Shown in pieces: positions 43,708-53,529 of a stretch of DNA of 64,000 nucleotides; the first letter of the stretch is position 1; each line of letters opens with the position of its first letter. The notes beneath the pieces are model-generated. The model searched no databases, had not been told where the DNA came from, and saw only the letters and a program-made list of their open reading frames with translations. The position numbers and the translations under genes were made by a program. Source of the stretch: Pseudoalteromonas marina (GTDB lineage: Bacteria; Pseudomonadota; Gammaproteobacteria; Enterobacterales; Alteromonadaceae); assembly GCF_000238335.3 (NCBI RefSeq), contig NZ_AHCB03000005.1, positions 1,736,001 through 1,800,000 of the forward strand. Reading direction: 5' to 3'.

Positions 43708-44694
43708 TTAATTCTTTTTATTTAAAATATAGGTTTTAACTGCCGCGTTATGTTGTTTTAACGTGGTAGAAAATTGGTGGCTGCCATCGCCTTTTGCTAC
43801 AAAGTAAACATAGTCGCTTTGTGGCGGGTTTACCGCAGCTAAAATAGCTTCTTTTGATGGCATAGCTATTGGCGTTGGCGGTAATCCATCAATACGGTAG
43901 GTATTGTATGGCGTATGATTGCGTAAATCTTTGTATTTAATATCACCATCAAAGTTTTCACCCAGGCCATATATTACGGTTGGATCGGTTTGTAGGCGCA
44001 TTTTGGTGTTTAACCGATTGACAAAAACCGAAGCAATTAACGGGCGCTCGCTGGCTACTGCGGTTTCTTTTTCAATAATTGAGGCCATTATTAGTGCCTC
44101 GTACGCGGTGTTGTAAGGTAAATTGTTAACGCGTTTTTGCCATGCATCGCTTAGTGTTTGTTGCATGGTTTGTGCGGCGCGTTTTAATACACTGCTTGCG
44201 GTATCGTTATGCTGGTAGTGGTAAGTATCTGGAAATAACCAGCCTTCTAACAATGTATCTTCATTTATAATTTGCTTACCTAACTCGTCTAACTTTAGAT
44301 CGTTATTTAAATTAGGCGCATTTTTAATATTTGCTATTACATCGCGCAGCGCTTGGCCTTCAATAATGGTAAAGCTAAAGCTGATTTGTTGACCTTGGTT
44401 TATTTTTTTTATGTTATTAATAACACTGGTATTTGAAAGCTCGTAAAGCCCGGCTTTTAAATCGGTTAGCGTGGGGTCGAGCTTTGCAATAACTTGGTAA
44501 CGCCAACAGCTTTCAACCCAGTTTTTTGCTTGCCATTGCAGGCATAATTTATTAAAACCGGTGCCCTTTTTTACCTCAAATTGCGTGCTTTCGCCTATAT
44601 TTAGCGGGCTTTGTAGGGTTGCCTGCAATTGCTGATAGCCAATAGCTGTGCTAATAATCGCTAAAAAAGCGACTGATAAAATAACTTTTAACAC
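43708..44694 (-). CDS. mltG: Endolytic murein transglycosylase MltG
   Basis: 328 residues with an N-terminal membrane helix (about residues 3-20), a LysM-like subdomain and the YceG catalytic domain: ASIIEKETAVASERP containing the active-site Glu, then LQTDPTVIYG and YNTYRIDGLPPTPI. It cuts nascent glycan strands in the periplasm near the inner membrane and sets strand length. The start overlaps the pabC stop by one base, matching the common pabC-mltG-tmk order. Confidence 0.94.
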   Translation of the reverse strand: MLKVILSVAFLAIISTAIGYQQLQATLQSPLNIGESTQFEVKKGTGFNKLCLQWQAKNWVESCWRYQVIAKLDPTLTDLKAGLYELSNTSVINNIKKINQGQQISFSFTIIEGQALRDVIANIKNAPNLNNDLKLDELGKQIINEDTLLEGWLFPDTYHYQHNDTASSVLKRAAQTMQQTLSDAWQKRVNNLPYNTAYEALIMASIIEKETAVASERPLIASVFVNRLNTKMRLQTDPTVIYGLGENFDGDIKYKDLRNHTPYNTYRIDGLPPTPIAMPSKEAILAAVNPPQSDYVYFVAKGDGSHQFSTTLKQHNAAVKTYILNKKN

Positions 44695-45512
44695 TAAGCC
44701 TCCTTGGCTAATAAATTAGTTAGCAATGCGTTGCTGTACGCTACATTAAAGCACTGTTGCTCTATGCGTTTAACAGGTACAGCATGCATTAAGCTGTTGC
44801 ATACAAATACAGCATCGGCCTTGGTTAAATCGTTTACTGTAATGTGTTTAAACTCAACCGTTAATTTATCACATAACGCTTGCAGATAAACGCCCTTTAT
44901 ACCGCATTCATTGAGCTTTGGTGTAAATACTTTACCGTGTTTAATGGCAAATATATTAGCTGCTGAGGCTTCAATTACCTGGTTGTTGTAGTCGAGCACA
45001 AGTACGTCTTCGCAATTTTGCGTTTGCATGGCTTTTTTAATGAGTACTTGCTCTAACCTATTTAGGGTTTTTAGCCCCGCAAGTAAAGGCTGCGCCGCTA
45101 ATTTAATTGGGCTTATTTCAAGGCTAACCCCCAGCTCTGCAAGTGCATTGTAGTTAGCAGGGTATTCAAGCACGCTTACTATAATTGTTAAATTACATTC
45201 GCTTGGTAGGTTATAACCACGCCCGCCTTCACCGCGTGTTACGAGTATTTTTAACACGCCCGTTTGCTTTTGTTTTACTTGATTGTGTATGTATTGCTCT
45301 AAAGAGCTAAAGTCGAGTTCAGGAAAGGCTAAACGCTCGGCACATTCAGCTAGGCGAGCCTTGTGGTGGTGCCAATATTCAACTTGCCCATTTACAATTT
45401 TTGCTGTTGTAAAAAAACCATCGCCATAGTTTAAGCCTCTGTCGGCTATGCTAACGGCGTTTGATTGGCTGGCATTTATGATTATTTGCGTATTATTTAT
45501 TATTTTTTGCAT
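44694..45512 (-). CDS. pabC: Aminodeoxychorismate lyase
   Basis: 272 residues of the PLP-dependent class IV aminotransferase fold: RGLNYGDGFFTT, GLKTLNRLEQVL, DVLVLDYNNQVIEASAANIF and the C-terminal VFVCNSLMHAVPV. It converts aminodeoxychorismate to p-aminobenzoate for folate. It begins 60 bases after fabF, just past the fabF terminator, so it may be transcribed partly by readthrough. Confidence 0.92.
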   Translation of the reverse strand: MQKIINNTQIIINASQSNAVSIADRGLNYGDGFFTTAKIVNGQVEYWHHHKARLAECAERLAFPELDFSSLEQYIHNQVKQKQTGVLKILVTRGEGGRGYNLPSECNLTIIVSVLEYPANYNALAELGVSLEISPIKLAAQPLLAGLKTLNRLEQVLIKKAMQTQNCEDVLVLDYNNQVIEASAANIFAIKHGKVFTPKLNECGIKGVYLQALCDKLTVEFKHITVNDLTKADAVFVCNSLMHAVPVKRIEQQCFNVAYSNALLTNLLAKEA

Positions 45513-45513
45513 A

Positions 45514-45542
45514 TAAAAAAAGCCCAGTTAAACAACTGAGCT
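45514..45542 (-). terminator. Terminator between fabF and pabC
   Basis: The minus-strand stem AGCTCAGTT / AACTGGGCT has one G-U pair and a 4-base loop and is followed by seven T. It may lower readthrough from fabF into pabC. Confidence 0.7.
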
Positions 45543-45571
45543 CTTATAAAGTGGTTCGTTGTTAAAAAAGA

Positions 45572-46810
45572 TTATACCTTTTTAAATAGCAACGAGCCAT
45601 TAGTACCACCAAAGCCAAATGAGTTACACAGTGAGTAATCTAGTTTTGCATCGCGTGCTGTATGTGCAATGTAATCTAGGTCACAGCCTTCATCTGGGTT
45701 ATCAAGGTTGATAGTAGGCGACACTTTTTGATCTTTTAGCGACAATATCGACACGATTGATTCAACTGAGCCCGCTGCACCCAGTAAGTGACCCATCATC
45801 GATTTAGACGAGCCAACCATTACGTCTTTTGCAGCATCACCAAAAATAGATTTAACTGCAGCAGTTTCAGCTTTATCGCCAGCGTTGGTCGATGTACCGT
45901 GGGCGTTAATGTAACCTACTTGATCTGCATTTACTTGCGCATCTTTTAATGCGTTTTCCATGGCAAGGGCTGCGCCTGCGCCGTCTTCTGGTGGAGATGT
46001 CATGTGGAATGCATCACCACTCATACCAAAACCAACTAGCTCGGCATAAATGTTTGCGCCACGTGCTTTTGCGTGTTCGTATTCTTCAACAACTACAACA
46101 CCAGCACCGTCAGAAAGTACAAAACCGTCACGGTCTTTATCCCACGGGCGCGACGCTGCTTGTGGGTCGTCGTTACGTGTTGATAATGCGCGTGCTGCGT
46201 TAAAGCCACCCATACCAATTGGTGTACACGCTTTTTCTGCACCGCCAGCAACCATAGCGTCGGCATCGCCGTAGGCAATCATACGCGCTGCATGGCCAAT
46301 GTTATGTAAACCTGTCGTACACGCAGTTACAATTGAAATATTAGGGCCACGTAGTCCGTACATTATTGATAAATGACCCGAGATCATATTAATAATGGTA
46401 GAAGGCACATAAAATGGAGATAGCTTACGTGGACCACTGTTAAGTAACTTAACGTGGTTTTCTTCAATTAGTGTTAGGCCGCCAATGCCAGAACCAACAG
46501 CAACACCAATGCGCGTTGCGTTTTCTTCTGTGATTTCTAAACCTGAATCTTTAAAGGCTTGAACACCCGCTGCTAAACCATATTGGATAAATAAATCCAT
46601 TTTTTTTGCATCTTTTGGTGGCATATAAGCCGATGCATCAAAGTCGTTGATTAAACCAGCGAACTTTGTTCCAAATTTTGATGTGTCAAAGTGTGTTATT
46701 GTTTGTATACCACTTTTAGCATCTAATAAGCCTTGCCAGGTTGATTGAACATCATTGCCTAGCGGCGTCAACATTCCTAAGCCAGTTACGACGACACGAC
46801 GTTTAGCCAC
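45572..46810 (-). CDS. fabF: 3-oxoacyl-ACP synthase II
   Basis: 412 residues with the KAS II triad: Cys in [10 protein letters not shown] (near residue 163), His in [14 protein letters not shown], and His in [13 protein letters not shown]. It elongates acyl-ACP and in many bacteria adjusts membrane fluidity by making cis-vaccenate. It is the last of the fatty-acid genes, after acpP, from which it is separated by a 276-base gap containing an inverted-repeat element and the acpP terminator. Confidence 0.96.
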   Translation of the reverse strand: MAKRRVVVTGLGMLTPLGNDVQSTWQGLLDAKSGIQTITHFDTSKFGTKFAGLINDFDASAYMPPKDAKKMDLFIQYGLAAGVQAFKDSGLEITEENATRIGVAVGSGIGGLTLIEENHVKLLNSGPRKLSPFYVPSTIINMISGHLSIMYGLRGPNISIVTACTTGLHNIGHAARMIAYGDADAMVAGGAEKACTPIGMGGFNAARALSTRNDDPQAASRPWDKDRDGFVLSDGAGVVVVEEYEHAKARGANIYAELVGFGMSGDAFHMTSPPEDGAGAALAMENALKDAQVNADQVGYINAHGTSTNAGDKAETAAVKSIFGDAAKDVMVGSSKSMMGHLLGAAGSVESIVSILSLKDQKVSPTINLDNPDEGCDLDYIAHTARDAKLDYSLCNSFGFGGTNGSLLFKKV

Positions 46811-46912
46811 GGTTTGCCTCCAATAAGGGATATTTATAATTTTATTAAAATTTTAACCATTTTAATTTTTAAATGGTTTTTTAATCCAATTAGATTCACA
46901 AGGGGATCATCA

Positions 46913-47043
46913 TACCCAAGCAACCTCAAAGTGCGAGTCTCAAACTTGTTTGACAACACATAACGTAAACAAAATTAATGTTAGTTAAATTTGGGGAGTT
47001 AAGGTTTGATTTTTGAATCATGAACTTTGAGGTGGTTTGGATA
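46913..47043. repeat. MITE-like inverted repeat between acpP and fabF
   Basis: Twenty-base ends, TACCCAAGCAACCTCAAAGT (46913-46932) and ACTTTGAGGTGGTTTGGATA (47024-47043), are complementary at 17 of 20 positions and enclose 91 bases. There is no gene inside. It may be a small non-autonomous mobile element or a large RNA hairpin. Confidence 0.55.
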
Positions 47044-47051
47044 CATAGATT

Positions 47052-47074
47052 AAAGGCAGCGAATGCTGCCTTTA
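47052..47074 (-). terminator. Terminator of acpP
   Basis: A perfect 9-base stem AAAGGCAGC / GCTGCCTTT with a 4-base loop lies 13 bases past the acpP stop. The T tract is short, so termination may be partial, allowing fabF transcription. Confidence 0.6.
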
Positions 47075-47086
47075 ATATACAATTGA

Positions 47087-47323
47087 TTACTCAGCGTGAG
47101 CTGTTACGTAATCGATTGCGCTTTGAACTGTAGTGATCTTTTCAGCTTCTTCGTCTGGGATCTCAGTGTCAAACTCTTCTTCAAGAGCCATTACTAGTTC
47201 TACAGTATCAAGAGAATCTGCACCTAGGTCATCTACGAAAGAAGATTCGTTTTTAACTTCTTCTTCTTTAACACCTAGTTGTTCAATGATAATTTTTTTT
47301 ACGCGTTCTTGGATATCGCTCAT
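47087..47323 (-). CDS. acpP: Acyl carrier protein
   Basis: A 78-residue, very acidic protein with the phosphopantetheine site S37 in [17 protein letters not shown]. It carries growing acyl chains for FabF, FabG and FabD, which are encoded beside it, and for PlsX. It has an independent ~250-base upstream region, which fits the need for much higher expression than its neighbours. The ribosome site AAAGGAAG is strong. Confidence 0.98.
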   Translation of the reverse strand: MSDIQERVKKIIIEQLGVKEEEVKNESSFVDDLGADSLDTVELVMALEEEFDTEIPDEEAEKITTVQSAIDYVTAHAE

Positions 47324-47405
47324 TCTTCTTTCCTTTATTAAAACGCCAATGCGTTATTTTCAGATTGCGGGGTAGTTTACGCCGCATAATTCTCTGATTC
47401 AATGA

Positions 47406-47433
47406 TTTGACCGTAAATAATTGTCTGGTCAAA
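47406..47433 (-). promoter_or_regulatory. Dyad and possible promoter upstream of acpP
   Basis: TTTGACC and GGTCAAA form a perfect 7-base inverted repeat with a 14-base spacer. On the minus strand TTGACC followed after 16 bases by TCAAAT could be a sigma-70 promoter, with the dyad overlapping it. A regulator site is possible. Weakly supported. Confidence 0.3.
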
Positions 47434-47572
47434 CCTCTGAGTGTGTGTTTTCCCTGTTATCGCTTATTTTAATAGCAATTTCAAGTATGTTTAAAGCAAG
47501 TTCACAAATAATTCAATGTTTTTTAGTGAATTATGCCAACTTAATTTTACTCTTGTAATGGCTATATGGTTA

Positions 47573-48319
47573 TTAAACCATATACATCGCGCCATTTACA
47601 TGCAAAGTTTCACCTGATACATACGCAGCAGCGTCAGATGCTAAATAACACACTGCAGCTGCAATTTCGTCAGGCTGACCTAAACGACCCGCTGGCACAT
47701 TGGCTAAAGTGGCTGCTTTTTGGTCATCGGTTAGCTCGTTGGTCATATCTGTTTGGATAAAACCCGGTGCAATTACGTTCACTGTAATACCGCGCGAGGC
47801 AACTTCGCGTGCTAATGATTTAGAAAAACCAATAACACCCGCTTTAGCCGCAGCGTAGTTAGCTTGCCCTGCATTACCCATAGTGCCTACTACCGAACCA
47901 ATATTAATGATACGGCCGTTCTTTTTCTTCATCATTGGGCGTAATACTGCCTTAGACAAACGGAAAATAGAGCTTAGGTTGGTGTCGATAATATCGTCCC
48001 ACTCGGCTTCTTTCATTCGCATAAGTAAATTGTCGCGCGTGATACCTGCGTTATTTACTAGTACGTCAATATCGCCTAAGTCGGCTTTTATTGCAGCCAA
48101 AGTAGCCTCAATTGAAGCAGGATCGGTGACGTTTAATGCATAACCTTTACCGTTATCACCTAAATAGTCACTAATGTTAGCCGCACCCGACTCGCTTGTT
48201 GCTGTACCAGCGACTTTTGCGCCTTGTGCAACCAGCATAGTTGCAATTGCTTTACCAATACCACGGCTTGCGCCTGTAATTAGGACAACTTTGCCCTCTA
48301 AAGAAAATAAGTTAGACAT
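47573..48319 (-). CDS. fabG: 3-oxoacyl-ACP reductase
   Basis: About 248 residues of the short-chain dehydrogenase family: GASRGIGKA for NADPH, NNAGITRDNLLMRM, Ser in NIGSVVGTMGN, and YAAAKAG with the catalytic Tyr and Lys. It reduces 3-oxoacyl-ACP in each elongation cycle. I place the start at ATG 48319 (MSNLFSLEGKV) with AAGAG upstream; the longer ATG at 48346 would overlap fabD by 17 bases. Confidence 0.96.
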   Translation of the reverse strand: MSNLFSLEGKVVLITGASRGIGKAIATMLVAQGAKVAGTATSESGAANISDYLGDNGKGYALNVTDPASIEATLAAIKADLGDIDVLVNNAGITRDNLLMRMKEAEWDDIIDTNLSSIFRLSKAVLRPMMKKKNGRIINIGSVVGTMGNAGQANYAAAKAGVIGFSKSLAREVASRGITVNVIAPGFIQTDMTNELTDDQKAATLANVPAGRLGQPDEIAAAVCYLASDAAAYVSGETLHVNGAMYMV

Positions 48320-48329
48320 TTTTTTACTC

Positions 48330-49256
48330 TTATTTAGCTGTATCAATTGAAGCGGCGTCGTTTACTGAGCCACATACCATTGCTTTATCAATTCGTTTTG
48401 CCAGGCCTGTTAATACTTTACCCGGACCAAATTCGTAGCTCTGCGTTACACCTTGCGCCACTAAAGCTTGCACGGTTTCTGTCCAGCGTACTGGGCTGTA
48501 TAATTGACGCACAAGTGCATCTTTAATCGCGTCAGCTGAACTTTCTGCTTTTACATCTACATTATTAATTACATCACACTTAGGTGTATTAAATGTTAAA
48601 GCGGCTAAATCATTCGCCAGTTTTTCTGCTGCCGGCTTCATCAATTCGCAATGCGAAGGCACACTAACCGATAGCGGTAATGCGCGTTTTGCGCCCGCTT
48701 CTTTACAGGCTACTGAGGCTCTATCTACTGCCGCTTTATGCCCGGCTATTACAACTTGACCTGGTGAATTGTAGTTAACTGGCGATACAACTTCGCCTTG
48801 TGCTGATGCTGCACACGCCGCTTTAATTTCGTCGTCGCCTAAACCAATAATAGCGGCCATTGAGCCCACACCTGCTGGTACGGCTTCTTGCATGTACAAG
48901 CCACGGTTTTCAACTAATTTTACAGCTTCGCTTAAACTAATCACGTTACTGCATACCAGTGCTGAATATTCACCTAAGCTGTGCCCTGCCATGACAACAT
49001 CGGCATCTGGATTTTTAGCTAACCAGTCGCGATAAATCGCAACGCTTGCGGTTAATAATGCAGGTTGAGTTCGGTGGGTTTCGTTTAGTTTTTCTTCTGG
49101 ACCGTTAAGAACTAACGCTGCTAAGTCGTATCCCAATGCGGTTGATGCTTCTGCAAACGTTGATTTTACAATGTCGGAGGTTTCTAAAAGCGCTTGTAAC
49201 ATACCTACGCTTTGCGAACCTTGACCTGGGAATAGAAGTGCAATTTTTTGTGCCAT
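48330..49256 (-). CDS. fabD: Malonyl-CoA:ACP transacylase
   Basis: 308 residues with FPGQGSQSVGM at the N-terminus, nucleophile Ser in AGHSLGEYSAL (S92) and the catalytic His in PSHCELM. It loads malonate onto ACP. plsX lies 53 bases upstream; fabH, which is usually found between these two genes, is not present. Confidence 0.96.
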   Translation of the reverse strand: MAQKIALLFPGQGSQSVGMLQALLETSDIVKSTFAEASTALGYDLAALVLNGPEEKLNETHRTQPALLTASVAIYRDWLAKNPDADVVMAGHSLGEYSALVCSNVISLSEAVKLVENRGLYMQEAVPAGVGSMAAIIGLGDDEIKAACAASAQGEVVSPVNYNSPGQVVIAGHKAAVDRASVACKEAGAKRALPLSVSVPSHCELMKPAAEKLANDLAALTFNTPKCDVINNVDVKAESSADAIKDALVRQLYSPVRWTETVQALVAQGVTQSYEFGPGKVLTGLAKRIDKAMVCGSVNDAASIDTAK

Positions 49257-49309
49257 ACTTTGCTCTTTTTAATTAAACAAATAAATAATGAAATACACGG
49301 CACATCAAT

Positions 49310-50353
49310 TTACTGATTGGCCACCGTGTCTTTAGAATGTGTTTTTTCGAAAATAGCGGCTATTTTAGTGGGAAGTTGGCGTTCAACTTCTTTTACCGCT
49401 TCATCGATTGCTGCTTGAAATGCCTTAGCTGAGGCGTTTCCATGGCTTTTAACGACAATACCGCGCAATCCTACCAGAGAAGCACCGTTATACTGGTCGG
49501 GGTTCACCCTTTTATAGAGTTTTTTTATGATTGGACTAAGGATAAACGCCATACATTTATATATAAGGTGTTTTTCGAGGGCTTTTGAGAACTTATTCAT
49601 GATAAGTTTGGCTATGCCTTCACAGGTTTTAAGGGCAACGTTGCCAACAAACCCTTCACATACGATAACATCGGCCTTACCTGTAAAAATATCGCTGCCT
49701 TCACTGTAACCAATATAATTTATATGTGGGCTTTGCTGCATTAATTGCGCAGCGTGTTTTATGTCGTCGTGGCCTTTTATGTCTTCGGCACCAATGTTTA
49801 ACAAACTTACGCGCGGGTTATCACACCCAAGTGCTTGGCCTGCAACCACGGAGCCCATTAGGCCAAATTGATAGAGTATTTCGCTATCACAATGTACGTT
49901 TGCGCCTAAGTCGAGTAAGTACACTGGATTTTTACGCTCTGTTGGTACAGATGAAATAAGTGCGGGACGTTTTACACCAGGCAACATTTTTAATACGTAA
50001 TGCGCCATAAAAAATAACGCGCCAGTATTACCTGAACTTACGCATGCTTGAGCCTCGCCTGATTTTACTAAATCAAGGGCAACGCGCATTGAAGAATCTT
50101 TTTTTGAACGAACAGCAACAGCAGGTTCGCAGGCATTAGTGACTATTTCACTGCAATGACGAATTATGAGTCTTGGGTGAGATAAAGAATCGAGGGATTC
50201 GAGTTCTTTAGATATAACTTGCTCGTTACCACACAGTATAAGTGTAAGGTTGGCGTGAGCGTTTACTGCACTAACAGCAGCAGGAATAGATGAACGGGGG
50301 CCGTAATCGCCCCCCATCATATCTAACGCTATGGTTAGATTATTCAGCATCAA
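49310..50353 (-). CDS. plsX: Phosphate acyltransferase PlsX
   Basis: 347 residues with the family stretches [40 protein letters not shown] and the glycine-rich [16 protein letters not shown]. It makes acyl-phosphate from acyl-ACP for phospholipid synthesis and acts at the inner face of the membrane. It sits ten bases after rpmF in the conserved yceD-rpmF-plsX order. Confidence 0.95.
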   Translation of the reverse strand: MMLNNLTIALDMMGGDYGPRSSIPAAVSAVNAHANLTLILCGNEQVISKELESLDSLSHPRLIIRHCSEIVTNACEPAVAVRSKKDSSMRVALDLVKSGEAQACVSSGNTGALFFMAHYVLKMLPGVKRPALISSVPTERKNPVYLLDLGANVHCDSEILYQFGLMGSVVAGQALGCDNPRVSLLNIGAEDIKGHDDIKHAAQLMQQSPHINYIGYSEGSDIFTGKADVIVCEGFVGNVALKTCEGIAKLIMNKFSKALEKHLIYKCMAFILSPIIKKLYKRVNPDQYNGASLVGLRGIVVKSHGNASAKAFQAAIDEAVKEVERQLPTKIAAIFEKTHSKDTVANQ

Positions 50354-50362
50354 AGCAATCTC

Positions 50363-50533
50363 TTAGTTAGAAATTACTTGAACGCCTTTGTAGTAACCGT
50401 CAGCAGTTACATGGTGACGACGATGAGTCTCACCTGAAGTTTGGTCAACTGTTAAAGTTGGACCGTTGATCGCATCGTGTGAACGGCGCATGCCGCGTCT
50501 TGCACGAGACTTTTTGCTTTTTTGTACAGCCAT
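50363..50533 (-). CDS. rpmF: 50S ribosomal protein L32
   Basis: A 56-residue basic protein that starts [19 protein letters not shown] and ends [10 protein letters not shown], the standard bL32 of gammaproteobacteria without the zinc-binding Cys pairs. The ATG at 50533 follows AGGAG with good spacing. It lies ten bases after yceD and ten before plsX. Confidence 0.96.
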   Translation of the reverse strand: MAVQKSKKSRARRGMRRSHDAINGPTLTVDQTSGETHRRHHVTADGYYKGVQVISN

Positions 50534-50543
50534 TAGTCTTCTC

Positions 50544-51068
50544 CTAAGAATCTTTCTTAAGTTGTTTCAAAATATCAAATGGATTTGGTTTATCATCTTC
50601 CGCTTTTAACACACCAAAGCTGGCAGGCTTTGACGAGTAATTGCACGAAGCTTCGTTGTGTGTAGGCACCAATGGCACCGCTAAAATTAATTCGTCTTCG
50701 ATTAACTCAAACACGTTAATTTCACCGTTTTCATCAAGCGCTACTTCATCGTAGTCTTCTGGAAGATCATCCGACTCAGCATCCAAACCAACAGGCGAAT
50801 ACATAAAGTCTTGATCCAAATCCAACCCTAAATCATCATTACAACGTTGACAAGTTACAGTAACGTGTGTGGACAAATTGCCGCTAATCACAACTAAACC
50901 TTGCTCATCGTTTTTGCACTGAATTTTTACCGCTATTTCACCTACTTCTTCCTGTACAACACCTCGTAAACGAGTCAGTTTTTCAAGCGGTACAATACCA
51001 TCGTATGATAAACGGTGTTGCGCTGCTTTCCCAGGATGAAGAGTGAAGGGAATTTTTACCTTTTGCAT
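50544..51068 (-). CDS. yceD: YceD-family (DUF177) ribosome-associated protein
   Basis: 174 residues, acidic, with the conserved central [14 protein letters not shown] and the later [14 protein letters not shown] of DUF177. YceD-family proteins are co-transcribed with rpmF in bacteria and plants and are linked to 23S rRNA accumulation. The exact action is not settled. It is divergent from yceF, as in E. coli. Confidence 0.9.
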   Translation of the reverse strand: MQKVKIPFTLHPGKAAQHRLSYDGIVPLEKLTRLRGVVQEEVGEIAVKIQCKNDEQGLVVISGNLSTHVTVTCQRCNDDLGLDLDQDFMYSPVGLDAESDDLPEDYDEVALDENGEINVFELIEDELILAVPLVPTHNEASCNYSSKPASFGVLKAEDDKPNPFDILKQLKKDS

Positions 51069-51199
51069 AGGGGCTGCATCATATAGATAGTTAGTTTGTT
51101 AGTCAAAGTAAAAAACCATTTTTACTAGGTTTTTCACGTGTTTTACTCACGGATCTGATTTATCCTAACTCAATCTGATTTATCTTAGGAAAACCATTC

Positions 51200-51796
51200 A
51201 TGAAGCACTCGCTTATTTTAGCCTCAAGCTCGCCTTTTAGGCAGTCTTTATTACAAAAATTTAATTTACCGTTTAAAGCCTTTTCACCCGATGTTGACGA
51301 ATCAGCCCTTGAAAACGAAACACCCAATGAGTTAGTTAAGCGTTTAAGTGAACTTAAAGCTACTGAAGCTACTAAACATTTTAACGAAGGTTTAGTTATT
51401 GGCTCTGATCAAGTGGCTGTGTTTAATGACCAAATTTTAGGTAAGCCGCACACTAAAGAAAACGCCGTAAAGCAATTGAGCCTGTTTAGTGGCCAAACAG
51501 TTACTTTTTTAACCGGATTATGTGTTTTTGATATTCAAAGTGGGCAAAGGAGAAGCCTTGTTGAACCATTTAATGTGACTTTTAAAACACTCACTACAGC
51601 ACAAATTAGCGCTTACTGCGATGCAGAACAGCCTTATAATTGTGCTGGCAGCTTTAAAAGTGAAGGACTCGGCATTTGTTTATTTGAAAAACTAAGCGGT
51701 GACGATCCCAATAGTTTAATTGGATTGCCACTCATTAAACTCAGCCAATTATTAGCTGAGTTTAATGTTGATGTGTTGAGCCTTCAAACCAAATAA
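51200..51796 (+). CDS. yceF: Maf-family nucleotide pyrophosphatase (7-methyl-GTP type)
   Basis: 198 residues with the Maf signatures [15 protein letters not shown] at the N-terminus, [15 protein letters not shown] and [10 protein letters not shown]. The WR/FR and KSEG features match the YceF group, which hydrolyses m7GTP, rather than the dTTP/UTP group. Its position divergent from yceD and near rluC is the same as in E. coli. Confidence 0.9.
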   Translation: MKHSLILASSSPFRQSLLQKFNLPFKAFSPDVDESALENETPNELVKRLSELKATEATKHFNEGLVIGSDQVAVFNDQILGKPHTKENAVKQLSLFSGQTVTFLTGLCVFDIQSGQRRSLVEPFNVTFKTLTTAQISAYCDAEQPYNCAGSFKSEGLGICLFEKLSGDDPNSLIGLPLIKLSQLLAEFNVDVLSLQTK

Positions 51797-51811
51797 CGCT
51801 TGCTTTAAGTG

Positions 51812-52462
51812 TTAGCCTATTAAAACCTGTTGCAACTGTTGGTAGCTATCGACTGTTGCAATTGGGTCATACTCACTTAATTGCTGTGCATTGTGTACAC
51901 CCATAGTAACGCCTATTCGGTCCATGTTTGCTGCCCTACCCATTGCCATATCAATTTGTGTATCACCTATCATTACAGCTTCGTTGGCACTTACGCCAAG
52001 CTCCACTAATAATTGATAAAGCATATCGGGTGAGGGTTTAGACTGTGCGTCGTCACTTGTGCGGGTGGCACTAAAAAAATGCCTCAGCTGGCTTTGATCT
52101 AATAAGCGTTCTAAGCCGTCTCTTCCTTTACCTGTTGCAATAGCAAGTACTGCCCCGTTTTGTTTAAGGGCATTGAGGACGTTTGCTACATCATCAAATA
52201 CAGGTGTAGGTGTTGGGTCAACTTTATAATGTGCCTTGTATGCATTAATTAGTGCGGTTTGCTTTGTTGGGTAACTGGGGAATAGCACCTCCATTGCCTT
52301 TTCAAGCGACAGCCCAATAATATTTTTTATTGCGGTGTCGCTTGGCGGTGCAATATTTAAAGATTGTGCACTGCATTTAATACAGTTAACTATTTTGCCA
52401 ATTGAGTCCATGATGGTGCCGTCCCAATCAAAAATAACTAATTTGTATTGATTACTGGCCAT
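51812..52462 (-). CDS. HAD-family hydrolase (phosphoglycolate-phosphatase-like)
   Basis: 216 residues of HAD subfamily IA: nucleophile motif IFDWDGTIMDS (D12, D14), cap domain, AIATGKGR for motif II, and MIGDTQIDMAMGRAA for motif IV. Such proteins dephosphorylate small metabolites; the substrate is not predictable here. It lies three bases after rluC on the same strand and is often found beside rluC in gammaproteobacteria. Confidence 0.85.
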   Translation of the reverse strand: MASNQYKLVIFDWDGTIMDSIGKIVNCIKCSAQSLNIAPPSDTAIKNIIGLSLEKAMEVLFPSYPTKQTALINAYKAHYKVDPTPTPVFDDVANVLNALKQNGAVLAIATGKGRDGLERLLDQSQLRHFFSATRTSDDAQSKPSPDMLYQLLVELGVSANEAVMIGDTQIDMAMGRAANMDRIGVTMGVHNAQQLSEYDPIATVDSYQQLQQVLIG

Positions 52463-52465
52463 ACA

Positions 52466-53428
52466 TTAAGACTCTTTAGCTGCGCGTAACTTTAATAAGC
52501 AATTGCTAAGGGCTTTATCAAGGGGTGCTTCTACACGCATAGTGGTTTCGTTTTTAGGGTGATAAAAACTTAAATCGTGCGCATGTAAAAATAAGCGATT
52601 TAAACCTACTTTGCGCATTCCTGCGTCAAACGCTTGGTCACCGTATTTATCGTCGCATGCAATTGGATGCCCTTTGCATTGGGTGTGTACACGAATTTGG
52701 TGTGTTCGCCCTGTTACTGGCGACGCTTGTACAAGTGAACATTCGTTGAAACGCTCTAGTACTTTAAAACGAGTATGCGACGGTTTGCCTTCAACATTAT
52801 CTACACGTACAACGCGCTCGCCTGATTTAAGCGTGTTTTTGCGCAGGCCTTCGGTTACGTTTTTAGTTTTACCATCCCACTGGCCGTCAACTAACGCCCA
52901 ATAGTTTTTTTCCATGGTTTTTTCACGAAGTTGCTCGTGTAACGATGTTAAAACTGAGCGGCGTTTTGAAATGAGTAAACACCCCGATGTATCGCGGTCT
53001 AGCCTGTGCACTAGCTCAAGGTTGCGCTCTTCTGGGCGAAGTACGCGCAGCGCTTCTATTAAGCCATAACTTAAACCACTGCCACCATGAACAGCCATGC
53101 CTGATGGTTTATTTATAACAATGAGGTATTTGTCTTCAAATAAAATATCGTCTTCAAGGCGCGTTACTTTATCTAGTTTTGAAGGCACAAACTCTTCGCG
53201 CTCTGCCACTTTTATAGGTGGGATACGAATGATGTCGTCTAACTGTAATTTATATACTGGCTTAATACGTTTTTTATTTACACGCACCTCGCCTTTACGA
53301 AGAATTTTGTAGATTGCGCTTTTAGGCACCCCTTTTAAATGGGTAATAAGAAAGTTATCAATTCGCTGACCTAAATGGTCTTCGTTGATTGTGACAAAAG
53401 ATACTTGTAAGCCGGTTTTTTCTGACAT
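52466..53428 (-). CDS. rluC: 23S rRNA pseudouridine synthase RluC
   Basis: 320 residues with an N-terminal S4 RNA-binding domain (about 20-75) and a pseudouridine synthase domain with catalytic D144 in HRLDRDTSG, plus GRTHQIRVH. RluC modifies U955, U2504 and U2580 in E. coli 23S rRNA. It is divergent from rne across a 0.78-kb gap, the same arrangement as in E. coli. Confidence 0.93.
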   Translation of the reverse strand: MSEKTGLQVSFVTINEDHLGQRIDNFLITHLKGVPKSAIYKILRKGEVRVNKKRIKPVYKLQLDDIIRIPPIKVAEREEFVPSKLDKVTRLEDDILFEDKYLIVINKPSGMAVHGGSGLSYGLIEALRVLRPEERNLELVHRLDRDTSGCLLISKRRSVLTSLHEQLREKTMEKNYWALVDGQWDGKTKNVTEGLRKNTLKSGERVVRVDNVEGKPSHTRFKVLERFNECSLVQASPVTGRTHQIRVHTQCKGHPIACDDKYGDQAFDAGMRKVGLNRLFLHAHDLSFYHPKNETTMRVEAPLDKALSNCLLKLRAAKES

Positions 53429-53472
53429 TGCCTAATCACTGATTTAAGTAAAATAATTTAGTTGCTAACACT

Positions 53473-53480
53473 GTTATAAT
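53473..53480 (+). promoter_or_regulatory. Extended -10 promoter candidate for rne
   Basis: TGTTATAAT, the TGnTATAAT extended -10 pattern with its hexamer at 53475-53480, points toward rne. There is no good -35, which extended -10 promoters tolerate. Transcription from here would give a leader of about 720 bases. Confidence 0.45.
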
Positions 53481-53529
53481 AGTGGGATAATCAGCAGCGC
53501 AAATATTTAGTATTTGCAAATAACAACGG

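Noticed and set aside
46913..47043. Insertion sequence between acpP and fabF
   Set aside because: There is no transposase frame and the element is only 131 bases, so it is reported as an inverted repeat only.
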